A stretch of DNA of 64,000 nt, taken from assembly GCA_038127535.1 (NCBI GenBank), contig JAYPHU010000007.1, positions 1 through 64,000 on the forward strand, given 5' to 3'. The first letter of the stretch is position 1. Each line of letters starts with the position of its first letter. This DNA comes from JAYPHU01 sp038127535. GTDB lineage: Bacteria; Pseudomonadota; Alphaproteobacteria; Rhodospirillales; UBA2165. Both the position numbers and the translations under genes were made by a program. Under the pieces are notes generated by a model. It saw only the letters and a list, made by a program, of their open reading frames with translations. It was not told the origin of the DNA and made no database searches. Shown here one piece after another: positions 8,413 through 16,824 of this stretch.

Positions 8413-8946
8413 ATGTCTCGCGTAGGGTTAATCCCGGTCGATATTCCCGATGGGGTCAATGTTGTTCTGCACGGACGGGAGCTGACCGCCAAAGGTAATC
8501 TCGGCGAACTCAGCCTCACGTTCGTGGATGATGTCGAACCGTCGATTGAGGAAAATCAATTGTGGGTCAAGCCGGTCAACGACTCGATGACGGCTCGCAA
8601 AATGTGGGGAACATATCGGCGCCTCGCCAGCAACGTGATTGTTGGCGTCAGCGAAGGGTTTACCCGGGAATTGGAGATCAACGGCGTCGGCTATCGTGCC
8701 GCAGTGCAAGGCAAGGACTTGATTCTGCAGCTCGGTTATAGCCACGAGGTCAAGTTTCCGATTCCGGAAGGTATCAAAATCGACTGCCCGTCCCAAACTG
8801 AGATCACGATCTCCGGTGCGGACAAGCAGGAAGTGGGAAGCGTCGCCGCGAAGATCCGCTCCTTCCGTCCGCCGGAACCCTTCAAGGGCAAGGGCGTGAA
8901 ATACAAGGAAGAGCAGATTGTCCGCAAAGAAGGAAAGAAGAAGTAA
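8413..8946 (+). CDS. rplF: 50S ribosomal protein L6
   Basis: L6 (177 aa) lies near the sarcin-ricin loop. Two repeated L6 domains can be followed; the C-terminal signature PPEPFKGKGVKYKEE is complete. It sits between rpsH and rplR as in the standard spc operon. Confidence 0.98.
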   Translation: MSRVGLIPVDIPDGVNVVLHGRELTAKGNLGELSLTFVDDVEPSIEENQLWVKPVNDSMTARKMWGTYRRLASNVIVGVSEGFTRELEINGVGYRAAVQGKDLILQLGYSHEVKFPIPEGIKIDCPSQTEITISGADKQEVGSVAAKIRSFRPPEPFKGKGVKYKEEQIVRKEGKKK

Positions 8947-8949
8947 GCC

Positions 8950-9312
8950 ATGAAAACGAGCAAACAGCTTTTCGATCGCCGCCGCGGGCGGGTCCGGGGC
9001 AAGATTTCCAAACGCTCCCGCGGGCGGGTGCGTCTGTCCGTATTCCGGTCCGGCCGCCACATCTATGCCCAGGTTATCGACGACAGGAGCGGCAACACGA
9101 TTGCCTCGGCGTCCAGCCTGGAGAAAGACCTGCGTTCCTCGTTGAAGAATGGAAGCACGATCGAAGCGGCCGGCGAAGTCGGCAAGCTGGTCGCCGAGCG
9201 GGCAAAGAAAGCCGGTGTCGAGCAAGTCGTGTTTGATCGTGGCGCTTATCTGTATCATGGCCGGGTCAAGGCCCTGGCCGAGGCGGCTCGCGAAGCCGGC
9301 CTGTCGTTTTAG
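8950..9312 (+). CDS. rplR: 50S ribosomal protein L18
   Basis: L18 (120 aa) binds 5S rRNA together with L5. RLSVFRSGRHIYAQVIDD near the N-terminus and the end FDRGAYLYHGRVKALAEAAREAGL are typical. It starts three bases after rplF. Confidence 0.97.
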   Translation: MKTSKQLFDRRRGRVRGKISKRSRGRVRLSVFRSGRHIYAQVIDDRSGNTIASASSLEKDLRSSLKNGSTIEAAGEVGKLVAERAKKAGVEQVVFDRGAYLYHGRVKALAEAAREAGLSF

Positions 9313-9323
9313 GAGTAGGGGAT

Positions 9324-9887
9324 ATGGCACGAGAACCTCGCGGAGATCGGGACAACAGGGATCGGGAAGATCCGGAGCTGATCGACAAACTTGTCGGCAT
9401 CAACCGCGTCGCCAAAGTGGTCAAGGGAGGCCGGCGTTTCGGCTTTGCCGCGCTGGTCGTCGTCGGTGATGGCCGGGGCCGGGTTGGTTTCGGCAGCGGC
9501 AAGGCCCGCGAAGTCCCGGAAGCGATCCGCAAGGCGACGGAAGCCGCGAAGCGCAAGCTGATCCGGGTGCCGCTACGTGAAGGTCGGACCCTGCATCACG
9601 ATGTCACCGGCCGCTACGGCGCCGGTAAAGTTGTTGTTCGCGCGGCCCCCCCGGGCACGGGCATTATTGCCGGTGGTCCGATGCGCGCCGTGTTTGAGAC
9701 TTTGGGCGTGCAGGACGTGGTTGCTAAGTCCAACGGTAGCCCCAATCCTCATAATATGGTCAAGGCGACTATCAACGCCCTCGAAAATTTGGTTTCACCT
9801 CGCTCGATTGCGGCGAAGCGAGGTAAAAAGGTCAGCGATATCGTCAGCCGCCGCGACGGTGCTGCGGCTGCGGCCAAGGAGCAATAG
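9324..9887 (+). CDS. rpsE: 30S ribosomal protein S5
   Basis: S5 (187 aa) acts in translational accuracy and the mRNA entry helicase. A charged N-terminal extension (many Arg/Asp) precedes the conserved INRVAKVVKGGRRFGFAALV double-stranded RNA-binding domain, and the GTGIIAGGPMRAVFE segment identifies the C-terminal domain. Confidence 0.97.
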   Translation: MAREPRGDRDNRDREDPELIDKLVGINRVAKVVKGGRRFGFAALVVVGDGRGRVGFGSGKAREVPEAIRKATEAAKRKLIRVPLREGRTLHHDVTGRYGAGKVVVRAAPPGTGIIAGGPMRAVFETLGVQDVVAKSNGSPNPHNMVKATINALENLVSPRSIAAKRGKKVSDIVSRRDGAAAAAKEQ

Positions 9888-9889
9888 TC

Positions 9890-10072
9890 ATGGCGACGGT
9901 TACCGTTACGCAAATCGGCAGCCCCATCGGCCGCCCGAAGGATCAGCGGGAAACACTCAAGGGTCTGGGTCTGAATAAGATGAATCGCACTCGCACGCTG
10001 GAAGATACGCCGGCGGTGCGCGGCATGATTAACAAGGTCAGCCATCTGGTCCGGGTCGAAGAAAGCGCTTAA
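9890..10072 (+). CDS. rpmD: 50S ribosomal protein L30
   Basis: L30 (60 aa) is a small non-essential large-subunit protein. The sequence VTQIGSPIGRPKDQRETLKG with the following LNKMNRTR is the family signature. It starts three bases after rpsE. Confidence 0.96.
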   Translation: MATVTVTQIGSPIGRPKDQRETLKGLGLNKMNRTRTLEDTPAVRGMINKVSHLVRVEESA

Positions 10073-10107
10073 ATCCCCGGTAAGAGGCAAGTTTAAGGAC
10101 GAGTACA

Positions 10108-10698
10108 ATGAGACTGAACGAAATCCGCGATAAACAAGGCGCTCATAAATCCCGCACGCGAGTCGGACGGGGCGAGGGCTCCGGTAAAGGTAAGACCGGT
10201 GGCCGTGGCCAAAAAGGACAGAAATCCCGCTCGGGTGTTGCTCTGGTCGGCTTCGAAGGTGGCCAGATGCCGATTTTCCGGCGGACGCCGAAGCGTGGCT
10301 TCAACAATATCTTCCGCAAGAACTACGAGATCGTGAATCTCGGCCGCCTACAGAAGGCGATTGATGAGAAGAAACTGAGCGCGGGCGCTGTGAATGCCGA
10401 TGCGTTACAGCAGGCCGGTCTGATTCGTAACAACAAGGACGGTGTCCGGTTGTTGGGCCAGGGCGATTTGAGCGCGAAGATCGAGATCGAAGTTGCCGGT
10501 GCGACCAAATCCGCTATTGCTGCCGTAGAAGGCGCGGGCGGCAAGGTCATATTGCCGGAGCCGACCAAAGTGGAACTTGAAGCCCGGGAAAAATCGGCCA
10601 AATCACAAGCCAAGAAGGATGCGGCCGCGCCAAAGAAGGCCGCTGCCGATGATGAGGCCGACGCGCCGGCTGCCGAAGAGGGTGGCGACGAGGAATAA
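10108..10698 (+). CDS. rplO: 50S ribosomal protein L15 with charged tail
   Basis: L15 (196 aa) is a late-assembly protein. The glycine/arginine-rich N-terminus (RVGRGEGSGKGKTGGRGQKG) and the central FEGGQMPIFRRTPKRGFNN are diagnostic. About 40 extra C-terminal residues, rich in Lys/Ala and then Asp/Glu, extend it beyond the usual length of about 150; L3 has a comparable tail. Confidence 0.97.
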   Translation: MRLNEIRDKQGAHKSRTRVGRGEGSGKGKTGGRGQKGQKSRSGVALVGFEGGQMPIFRRTPKRGFNNIFRKNYEIVNLGRLQKAIDEKKLSAGAVNADALQQAGLIRNNKDGVRLLGQGDLSAKIEIEVAGATKSAIAAVEGAGGKVILPEPTKVELEAREKSAKSQAKKDAAAPKKAAADDEADAPAAEEGGDEE

Positions 10699-10758
10699 AA
10701 CGCCCAACGGCGTCGTTCCTATAGGTGAATGGGGACCAAACTAGGCCCAGGAGTGAAT

Positions 10759-12102
10759 ATGGCATCTGCTGCCGAACAACTAGCCGCCAATCTCAACTTC
10801 GGTGCTTTTTCCAAAGCGACTGAGTTGAAAAAACGTCTTTGGTTTACCTTGGGTGCCCTTATTGTTTATCGGCTGGGCACGTACATTCCGTTGCCGGGTA
10901 TTGATCCGGTAATCCTGCAGGATATTTTCCGCCAACAGGCGGGCGGCATTCTGGGCATGTTCAATATGTTTGCGGGCGGCGCCTTGGGGCGCATGACCAT
11001 CTTCGCGCTCAATATCATGCCCTATATTTCGGCCGCCATTATCATGCAGTTGATGACGTCCATTTCCCCCACCCTTGGTCAACTCAAGAAGGAAGGCGAA
11101 CAGGGACGTAAGAAGATCAACCAATACACCCGCTATGGCACCGTACTGATTGCTGCGGCACAGGCCTATGGCATCGCCGTTGGCATTGAGGGGATGACGA
11201 GCTCCGCAGGTTCCGCCGTGATTGATCCCGGTGGGTTCTTCCGCTTCACCACCGTTGTTACATTGGTCGGTGGCACCATCTTCCTGATGTGGCTGGGTGA
11301 GCAAGTGACCGCCCGCGGCGTCGGAAACGGTATTTCGCTGATCATCTTCGCCGGTATTGTGGCGGAACTGCCGAGCGCTCTGGCCGCGACGTTGGAACTT
11401 GGCCGGACGGGCGCCATGTCCTCTGCGTTGATCGGCGCCCTGTTGATCGGCGCGATACTGGTGATTTATGGCATCGTTTGGGTAGAACGGGCGCAGCGCC
11501 GGGTATTGGTGCAGTATCCGAAGCGCCAGCAAGGCAATAAAATGTTCGGTGGCGAAAGCTCTCACATTCCGCTGAAGATCAATACCTCCGGTGTGATCCC
11601 GCTGATTTTTGCCTCGTCCCTGTTGCTCATGCCGATCACGGTTATTCAATTATCGGCGAACCAGGGGCCGGAGTTCCTGAATACGATTGCGCTGTTTCTG
11701 GGCCGCGGTCAGCCGGGATACCTGATCCTGTTTGCCGTTTTGATCGCGTTCTTTGCCTTTTTCTATACGGCGGTGGTGTTTAACCCTGTAGAGACGGCTG
11801 ACAACTTGAAGAAATACGGTGGCTTCATTCCGGGTATCCGGCCGGGCAAGAACACCGCCGATTATCTTGATTACGTGCTGACCAGGTTGACCGTGGTCGG
11901 CGCCGCGTATCTGGTTGCCGTGGCGATCCTGCCGGAAATGCTGATTTCGGAGTTGAGCGTACCGTTCTTCTTTGGCGGCACCAGCTTGCTGATCGTTGTG
12001 TCGGTGACCATGGATACGGTGGCGCAAATCCAATCCCACCTTTTGGCCCATCAGTATGAGGGGCTGATTAAGAAATCCAGGTTGAAGGGACGGCGGGGAT
12101 GA
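10759..12102 (+). CDS. secY: Preprotein translocase subunit SecY
   Basis: SecY forms the protein-conducting channel of the inner membrane with SecE and SecG. The 447-aa product has ten predicted hydrophobic segments, the first at LWFTLGALIVYRLGTYIPLPG, and the conserved cytoplasmic loops (RRVLVQYPKRQ). An upstream in-frame ATG at 10729 adds ten residues, but CAGGAG at 10749-10753 is placed for the ATG at 10759. Its TGA overlaps the adk ATG. Confidence 0.97.
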   Translation: MASAAEQLAANLNFGAFSKATELKKRLWFTLGALIVYRLGTYIPLPGIDPVILQDIFRQQAGGILGMFNMFAGGALGRMTIFALNIMPYISAAIIMQLMTSISPTLGQLKKEGEQGRKKINQYTRYGTVLIAAAQAYGIAVGIEGMTSSAGSAVIDPGGFFRFTTVVTLVGGTIFLMWLGEQVTARGVGNGISLIIFAGIVAELPSALAATLELGRTGAMSSALIGALLIGAILVIYGIVWVERAQRRVLVQYPKRQQGNKMFGGESSHIPLKINTSGVIPLIFASSLLLMPITVIQLSANQGPEFLNTIALFLGRGQPGYLILFAVLIAFFAFFYTAVVFNPVETADNLKKYGGFIPGIRPGKNTADYLDYVLTRLTVVGAAYLVAVAILPEMLISELSVPFFFGGTSLLIVVSVTMDTVAQIQSHLLAHQYEGLIKKSRLKGRRG

Positions 12103-12749
12103 ATCTGATTCTTCTGGGACCTCCCGGCGCCGGCAAGGGTACCCAGGCGGAACGGTTAGTAGAGGAATTTGGGCTGGTTCAATTGTCCACCGGGGAAATG
12201 CTCCGGCAAGAGATTAAGGTGGGCAGTGAAATCGGCAAAGATGCGAAGACATTGATGGATGCAGGCCAATTGGTGCCGGACGACATGATTATCGGTATGA
12301 TTTCATCTCGAATGGATGGTGAAGAATTGTCAAAGGGCATTATTTTGGACGGTTTTCCGCGGACGACGGCTCAGGCAGAGGCTTTGGACGCGATGTTGCT
12401 GGAAAAAGGGCAAGTTATGGGTCACGTGATCCAGATAGATGTGGATGAGGACGCGATCGTGGAGCGCATTTGCGGCCGGTTTTCCTGTGCGGAATGTGGC
12501 GCCGGCTATCACGATACGTTCCTGAAGCCGGCCGAAGAAGGGGTCTGTGACAAATGCGGCGGTACGGAATTCGTGCGCCGCACTGACGACAACGAAGAGA
12601 CTGTGCGGTCTCGACTTGTGGCCTATAAGTTGCAGACAGCTCCGATTTTGCCGTATTACGAGGAAAAAGGGGCGCTGAAGACCGTGGATGGTAATCGCCC
12701 TATGGAAGTTGTTTTGGACGAAATTAAGGGGATCGTCGCGGCAGGATAA
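12099..12749 (+). CDS. adk: Adenylate kinase, zinc-type LID
   Basis: Converts AMP and ATP to two ADP. The P-loop GPPGAGKGTQ is at residues 7-16, and the NMP-binding segment QLSTGEMLR follows. The LID domain has the CAEC...CDKC pattern of four cysteines expected to hold a structural zinc, as in Gram-positive and many alphaproteobacterial enzymes but unlike E. coli. The product has 216 aa and overlaps secY by four bases. Confidence 0.97.
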   Translation: MNLILLGPPGAGKGTQAERLVEEFGLVQLSTGEMLRQEIKVGSEIGKDAKTLMDAGQLVPDDMIIGMISSRMDGEELSKGIILDGFPRTTAQAEALDAMLLEKGQVMGHVIQIDVDEDAIVERICGRFSCAECGAGYHDTFLKPAEEGVCDKCGGTEFVRRTDDNEETVRSRLVAYKLQTAPILPYYEEKGALKTVDGNRPMEVVLDEIKGIVAAG

Positions 12750-12764
12750 TCGAACTTGCGCGAG

Positions 12765-12792
12765 TTGACTTCGGGGGCTTTCTCCCTATAAT
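12765..12792 (+). promoter_or_regulatory. Sigma-70-type promoter for rpsM-rpsK-rpoA-rplQ
   Basis: TTGACT at 12765-12770 and a perfect TATAAT at 12787-12792 are separated by 16 bp, in the only sizeable gap between adk and rpsM. The fit to the housekeeping consensus is unusually good for a GC-rich genome. Transcription would start near 12799, leaving a leader of about 55 bases before rpsM. Confidence 0.75.
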
Positions 12793-12855
12793 CGCGCCTC
12801 TTCGGGACCCCCCGCGATATATGGTTAAATTATTGAAAGCTAAGGAGAACTGGCT

Positions 12856-13227
12856 TTGGCTCGTATTGCTGGCGTAAATATCCCAACCCAAAAGAGGGTC
12901 GAAATCGCCTTGACCTATATCTACGGGATTGGACGCACGACGGCGACCCAGATTTGTAACCAAATCGGGATCCCGCAGGAACGTCGTGTGCATGAACTCA
13001 CCGACGATGAGGTGTCGCAAATTCGCGACGTGATTGACCGCGACTTCCAAGTCGAGGGCGATCTTCGCCGGGAAGTGTCCATGAATATTAAACGGCTGAT
13101 GGACCTGGGCTGCTATCGCGGCTTGCGGCATCGCCGCGGCTTGCCCGTGCGTGGTCAACGTACCAGCACCAATGCCCGCACCCGTAAGGGTCCGGCCAAG
13201 GCGATCGCCGGTAAGAAAAAAGTTTAA
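12856..13227 (+). CDS. rpsM: 30S ribosomal protein S13 (TTG start)
   Basis: S13 (123 aa) contacts P-site tRNA and bridges the subunits. It begins ARIAGVNIPTQKRVEIALTYIYGIG and has the C-terminal RGLRHRRGLPVRGQRT motif. No ATG lies near the conserved N-terminus; the TTG at 12856 with TAAGGAGAA at 12841-12849 is the evident start, which is rare for a ribosomal protein gene. Confidence 0.96.
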   Translation: MARIAGVNIPTQKRVEIALTYIYGIGRTTATQICNQIGIPQERRVHELTDDEVSQIRDVIDRDFQVEGDLRREVSMNIKRLMDLGCYRGLRHRRGLPVRGQRTSTNARTRKGPAKAIAGKKKV

Positions 13228-13287
13228 CCGAAGTACGAATTTGTTAGTTAGGGCCGGGCGTTGTCCGGCGAAAGTTGAAGGTTCGAG

Positions 13288-13680
13288 ATGGCAAAAGCAG
13301 CTACAGCACGTCCGCGTCGCCGGGAAAGGAAGAACATCACGTCCGGTGTGGCGCATGTGAACGCGACGTTCAATAACACGCTCATCACCATCACCGATGC
13401 GCAGGGGAATGCGATTTCCTGGTCGTCGGCGGGGAGTCAGGGTTTCAAGGGGTCGCGGAAGTCTACGCCGTATGCCGCGCAGGTCGCGGCGGAGGATGCC
13501 GGCCGTAAAGCACAAGAGCACGGCATGAAATCCCTGGAAATCGAAGTCAAAGGTCCTGGCTCGGGACGGGAGTCCGCGCTGCGGGCCCTGCAAGCCATTG
13601 GCTTCACCATTACCTCCATTCGGGACGTTACGCCGGTACCCCATAACGGCTGCCGTCCCAGCAAACGCCGTCGGGTATAG
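13288..13680 (+). CDS. rpsK: 30S ribosomal protein S11
   Basis: S11 (130 aa) lines the mRNA exit path on the platform. GVAHVNATFNNTLITITD and the C-terminal DVTPVPHNGCRPSKRRRV are invariant family stretches. It is separated from rpsM by 60 bp. Confidence 0.97.
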   Translation: MAKAATARPRRRERKNITSGVAHVNATFNNTLITITDAQGNAISWSSAGSQGFKGSRKSTPYAAQVAAEDAGRKAQEHGMKSLEIEVKGPGSGRESALRALQAIGFTITSIRDVTPVPHNGCRPSKRRRV

Positions 13681-13697
13681 CGGCGATTTGCATCCAA

Positions 13698-13741
13698 CCG
13701 GCTAGTCTGACGGGATCAGCCGGCAAGTAATTTTTGTTTTT
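13698..13741 (+). terminator. Possible attenuator between rpsK and rpoA
   Basis: CCGGCT (13698-13703) and AGCCGG (13718-13723) form a six-pair stem, followed after seven bases by an 11-base T-rich run (13731-13741). The gap between stem and T-run is longer than in a canonical terminator, so partial attenuation is the most that can be suggested. Confidence 0.25.
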
Positions 13742-13767
13742 AACCTGCAGCAGATTGAGGCGCGCTC

Positions 13768-14784
13768 GTGATCCAGAAAAATTGGCAGGAACTGATTAAA
13801 CCGAACAAATTAGAAGTCGTTCAAGGCGCAGTGCCGGAACGGCGTGCAACTATTGTCGCCGAACCGCTGGAGCGCGGTTTCGGCCTGACGCTGGGCAACG
13901 CCCTGCGCCGGGTTCTTTTGTCTTCGCTCCAAGGCTCGGCGGTCACCGCCATCCAGATTGGTGGTGTGCTTCACGAGTTCTCGTCCATTCCGGGCGTCCA
14001 CGAGGACGTGACCGACATCGTGTTGAACGTCAAGTCCATGGGCGTCCGCATGCACAGCGAGGGTCCCCGCCGGGTTCTCCTCGAAGCCTCGGGCCCCGGT
14101 GAAGTCACCGCCGGGATGATCGACACCGGTCATGACATCGAGGTGATGGATCCCGATCTGGTGATCTGCACCTTGGACAATGACGCCAAGATCCGGATGG
14201 AACTGACGGTGGAAACCGGCAAGGGCTATGTCCCCGCCGGTCAAAACAAGCCGGAAGAAAGCCCGATCGGCTTGATCCCGATCGACGCGGTGTTCTCGCC
14301 CGTGAGGAAAGTCGCCTACAAAGTCGACAATGCCCGTGTCGGACAGGTGACCGACTATGACAAACTTTCCATCGACGTGACCACCGACGGCACGATCTCG
14401 CCGGAAGACTCGGTCGCCCTGGCGGCGCGCATCTTGCAGGATCAGCTCCAGCTCTTCATTAACTTTGAAGAGCCGCAACTGGCGATCCGCGAGGACGCCC
14501 GCGACGAGTTGCCGTTCAACAAGAACCTGCTCCGTAAGGTGGACGAGCTGGAACTGTCGGTGCGGTCGGCGAACTGCCTGAAGAACGACAACATCATCTA
14601 CATTGGCGATCTGGTGTTGAAGAGCGAGGCGGAAATGCTCCGTACCCCGAACTTCGGCCGTAAGTCGCTGAATGAAATCAAGGAAGTGCTGTCCCAAATG
14701 GGCCTGCATCTGGGTATGGAAATCACCAATTGGCCGCCTGAGAATATCGAAGACTTGGCCAAACGCCTGGATGAGCCTTTTTAA
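13768..14784 (+). CDS. rpoA: RNA polymerase alpha subunit (GTG start)
   Basis: Alpha dimerises to seed RNA polymerase assembly and its C-terminal domain binds UP elements and activators. The 338-aa product has the N-terminal domain (ERGFGLTLGNALRRVLLSS) and the C-terminal helix-hairpin-helix (SVRSANCLKNDNI, GRKSLNEIKEVL) joined by a flexible linker. The start is GTG 13768, fixed by the conserved MIQKNWQELIKP. Confidence 0.98.
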   Translation: MIQKNWQELIKPNKLEVVQGAVPERRATIVAEPLERGFGLTLGNALRRVLLSSLQGSAVTAIQIGGVLHEFSSIPGVHEDVTDIVLNVKSMGVRMHSEGPRRVLLEASGPGEVTAGMIDTGHDIEVMDPDLVICTLDNDAKIRMELTVETGKGYVPAGQNKPEESPIGLIPIDAVFSPVRKVAYKVDNARVGQVTDYDKLSIDVTTDGTISPEDSVALAARILQDQLQLFINFEEPQLAIREDARDELPFNKNLLRKVDELELSVRSANCLKNDNIIYIGDLVLKSEAEMLRTPNFGRKSLNEIKEVLSQMGLHLGMEITNWPPENIEDLAKRLDEPF

Positions 14785-14817
14785 GACGGCGCGCCTACCA
14801 GCTTAAGGAAGAGAGCC

Positions 14818-15258
14818 ATGCGTCACAGAATGAGCGGCCGGAAACTGAACCGGACTTCATCGCACCGTAAGTCGATGTTTGCCAATATGACGGCATCCTT
14901 GCTGCGTCATGAGCAGATCAAGACGACCAAGCCGAAGGCCAAGGACCTACGGAGCTTTGCCGAAAAGATGATCACGCTGGGCAAGCGTGGCGATCTCCAT
15001 GCCCGCCGGCAGGCCATGTCGTTCCTGCAGGACGGCGAGGTAGTGTCCAAGCTGTTCGACGAGCTGCCGGATCGCTACAAGGATCGTCAGGGAGGCTATA
15101 CCCGCGTGCTGGCGGCCGGTTTCCGTTATGGCGACTCAGCGCCGATGGCGGTGATTGAGCTGGTGGATCGCGATCCCGACGCCAAGGGCGCTGAAGACCG
15201 CGCTCGCCACGATGCGATGCTGGAAGCGGAAGCCGAAGGAGCGCCGGTCCCTATCTAA
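14818..15258 (+). CDS. rplQ: 50S ribosomal protein L17
   Basis: L17 (146 aa) lies near the exit tunnel. The N-terminus MRHRMSGRKLNRTSSHRKSM and GGYTRVLAAGFRYGD are diagnostic. A short acidic C-terminal tail extends the core. It is the last gene of the alpha operon, followed by a terminator. Confidence 0.97.
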   Translation: MRHRMSGRKLNRTSSHRKSMFANMTASLLRHEQIKTTKPKAKDLRSFAEKMITLGKRGDLHARRQAMSFLQDGEVVSKLFDELPDRYKDRQGGYTRVLAAGFRYGDSAPMAVIELVDRDPDAKGAEDRARHDAMLEAEAEGAPVPI

Positions 15259-15300
15259 GGGCGCGTCCAAACTTGCGCCACTGGCGCGAAGGAACAAATT

Positions 15301-15332
15301 AAGGGGTGGCCGCGTGCTACCCCTTTTTGTTT
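15301..15332 (+). terminator. Intrinsic terminator after rplQ
   Basis: Ten-pair stem (15301-15310 with 15316-15325, one G-T wobble) around a five-base loop, followed immediately by TTTGTTT. It ends the long ribosomal cluster and separates it from htrA. Confidence 0.85.
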
Positions 15333-15393
15333 GAGGGCAGGGATCGGGAATACGTCATAGGCAGGTCCAACAAAGTGAGTTAGCTTAAGAGTG

Positions 15394-16824
15394 ATGAATT
15401 GCAGACGTCGAAAATTGACGGCATGGGCCTTTTTGGTCGCAGGTGTGTTGATTGTGTTGTCCACCGGAACCGCGGAGGCGCAAAAACGCGTGCCGTCCTC
15501 CCGTACAGAGATCAATCTTTCCTACGCACCGCTGGTCAAGAAGGCCGCACCCGCCGTGGTCAATATCTTCACCAAGAAGACGGTGCGCGCCCTGTCGTTC
15601 TCGCCGCTGTTTGACGATCCGTTTTTCCGCCGGTTTTTCGGTGATAATTTTCAGGTTGGGCCGCCTTCTCGTAAGAAGGTGCAGAATTCCCTCGGCTCCG
15701 GGGTGATTGTCGATCCGAAGGGCATAATCATCACAAATCACCATGTGATCGCCGGCGCGGACGAAATCAGGGTTGTACTATCCGACCGCCGGGAATTCGA
15801 CGCCAAGATAATCGGCAGCGACGAGCGCACTGATTTGGCGATTATCCAGGTGGATACCAATGGCAGTGATCTGCCACATTTGAAGTTTAGGGATTCGGAT
15901 GAGCTGGAGGTGGGTGATCTGGTGTTGGCCATCGGCAACCCCTTCGGTTTTGGGCAAACGGTCACTAGCGGCATTGTCTCGGCCCTGGCGCGGACCCAGG
16001 TGGGGATCAACGATTTTAATTTCTTTATTCAGACCGACGCCGCCATTAACCCCGGTAATTCCGGCGGCGCACTGATCTCTCTGGATGGGCGGCTGGTTGG
16101 TGTGAACTCCGCGATTTATTCCAAAGGCGGCGGCTCGGTGGGTATCGGCTTTGCCATCCCCTCGAACATGGTTCGCTCGGTGCTGTCGGGCATCAGTAAG
16201 GCGGGCCGACTAGTGCGGCCATGGATCGGCGCAGAGGGGCAAGGGATCACCGCCGCGATTGCGGAGAACTTGGGCCTCCGGCGACCGGCGGGTGTGCTCA
16301 TCAGCGATGTTTTCCCCAAAGGTCCGGCGGATCGGGCAGGTGTGCGCGTCGGCGATGTCATTGTGAGCATCAACGGCCACGAGGTCGATGATCCGGAGGC
16401 ATTGAAGTTCCGCATCGCCACCCGGCCCATCGGGGATACCGTCAAACTTGACCTGGTCCGGCGCGGGCGCGGGAGATCGGTCGATTTCTCCATCGAAGCG
16501 CCGCCGCGCGATCCCAAACCTTCGAGGACGGAGCTGAGCGGCGTGCACCCAGTGCAGGGCGCAACAGTCGCTAATCTCTCGCCGGCCTTGGCGGATGAAA
16601 TGGGCGTCAATCTTCTGAAGACCGGCGTGGTTGTGGCTGAGGTGCGGCGCGGAAGTGCGTCGAACCGCTTCGGCTTCCGGCTCGGAGATATCGTCCGGAA
16701 GATTAACGGTACGGAGATCAAAAGCGTGGCCCAGTTAAAGGCGCTGCTGGTCCAAAAAGTTTCCCGTTGGCGGGTGGTGATTGAACGGGACGGGGAGTCC
16801 TTGTCCATGGTGGTGGATCGTTGA
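15394..16824 (+). CDS. Periplasmic serine protease, DegP/HtrA family
   Basis: Protease and chaperone for misfolded envelope proteins. A cleavable signal peptide is evident (hydrophobic AWAFLVAGVLIVL, cleavage near TAEA|QK at residue 29). The catalytic triad is visible: His117 in TNHHV, Asp147 in ERTDLAI and Ser223 in NPGNSGGAL, with the usual spacing. Two PDZ domains follow (about residues 275-365 and 390-475), which places it with DegP/DegQ and not DegS. Start is ATG 15394; a GTG lies one codon upstream. The stop overlaps the rarA start. Confidence 0.95.
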   Translation: MNCRRRKLTAWAFLVAGVLIVLSTGTAEAQKRVPSSRTEINLSYAPLVKKAAPAVVNIFTKKTVRALSFSPLFDDPFFRRFFGDNFQVGPPSRKKVQNSLGSGVIVDPKGIIITNHHVIAGADEIRVVLSDRREFDAKIIGSDERTDLAIIQVDTNGSDLPHLKFRDSDELEVGDLVLAIGNPFGFGQTVTSGIVSALARTQVGINDFNFFIQTDAAINPGNSGGALISLDGRLVGVNSAIYSKGGGSVGIGFAIPSNMVRSVLSGISKAGRLVRPWIGAEGQGITAAIAENLGLRRPAGVLISDVFPKGPADRAGVRVGDVIVSINGHEVDDPEALKFRIATRPIGDTVKLDLVRRGRGRSVDFSIEAPPRDPKPSRTELSGVHPVQGATVANLSPALADEMGVNLLKTGVVVAEVRRGSASNRFGFRLGDIVRKINGTEIKSVAQLKALLVQKVSRWRVVIERDGESLSMVVDR

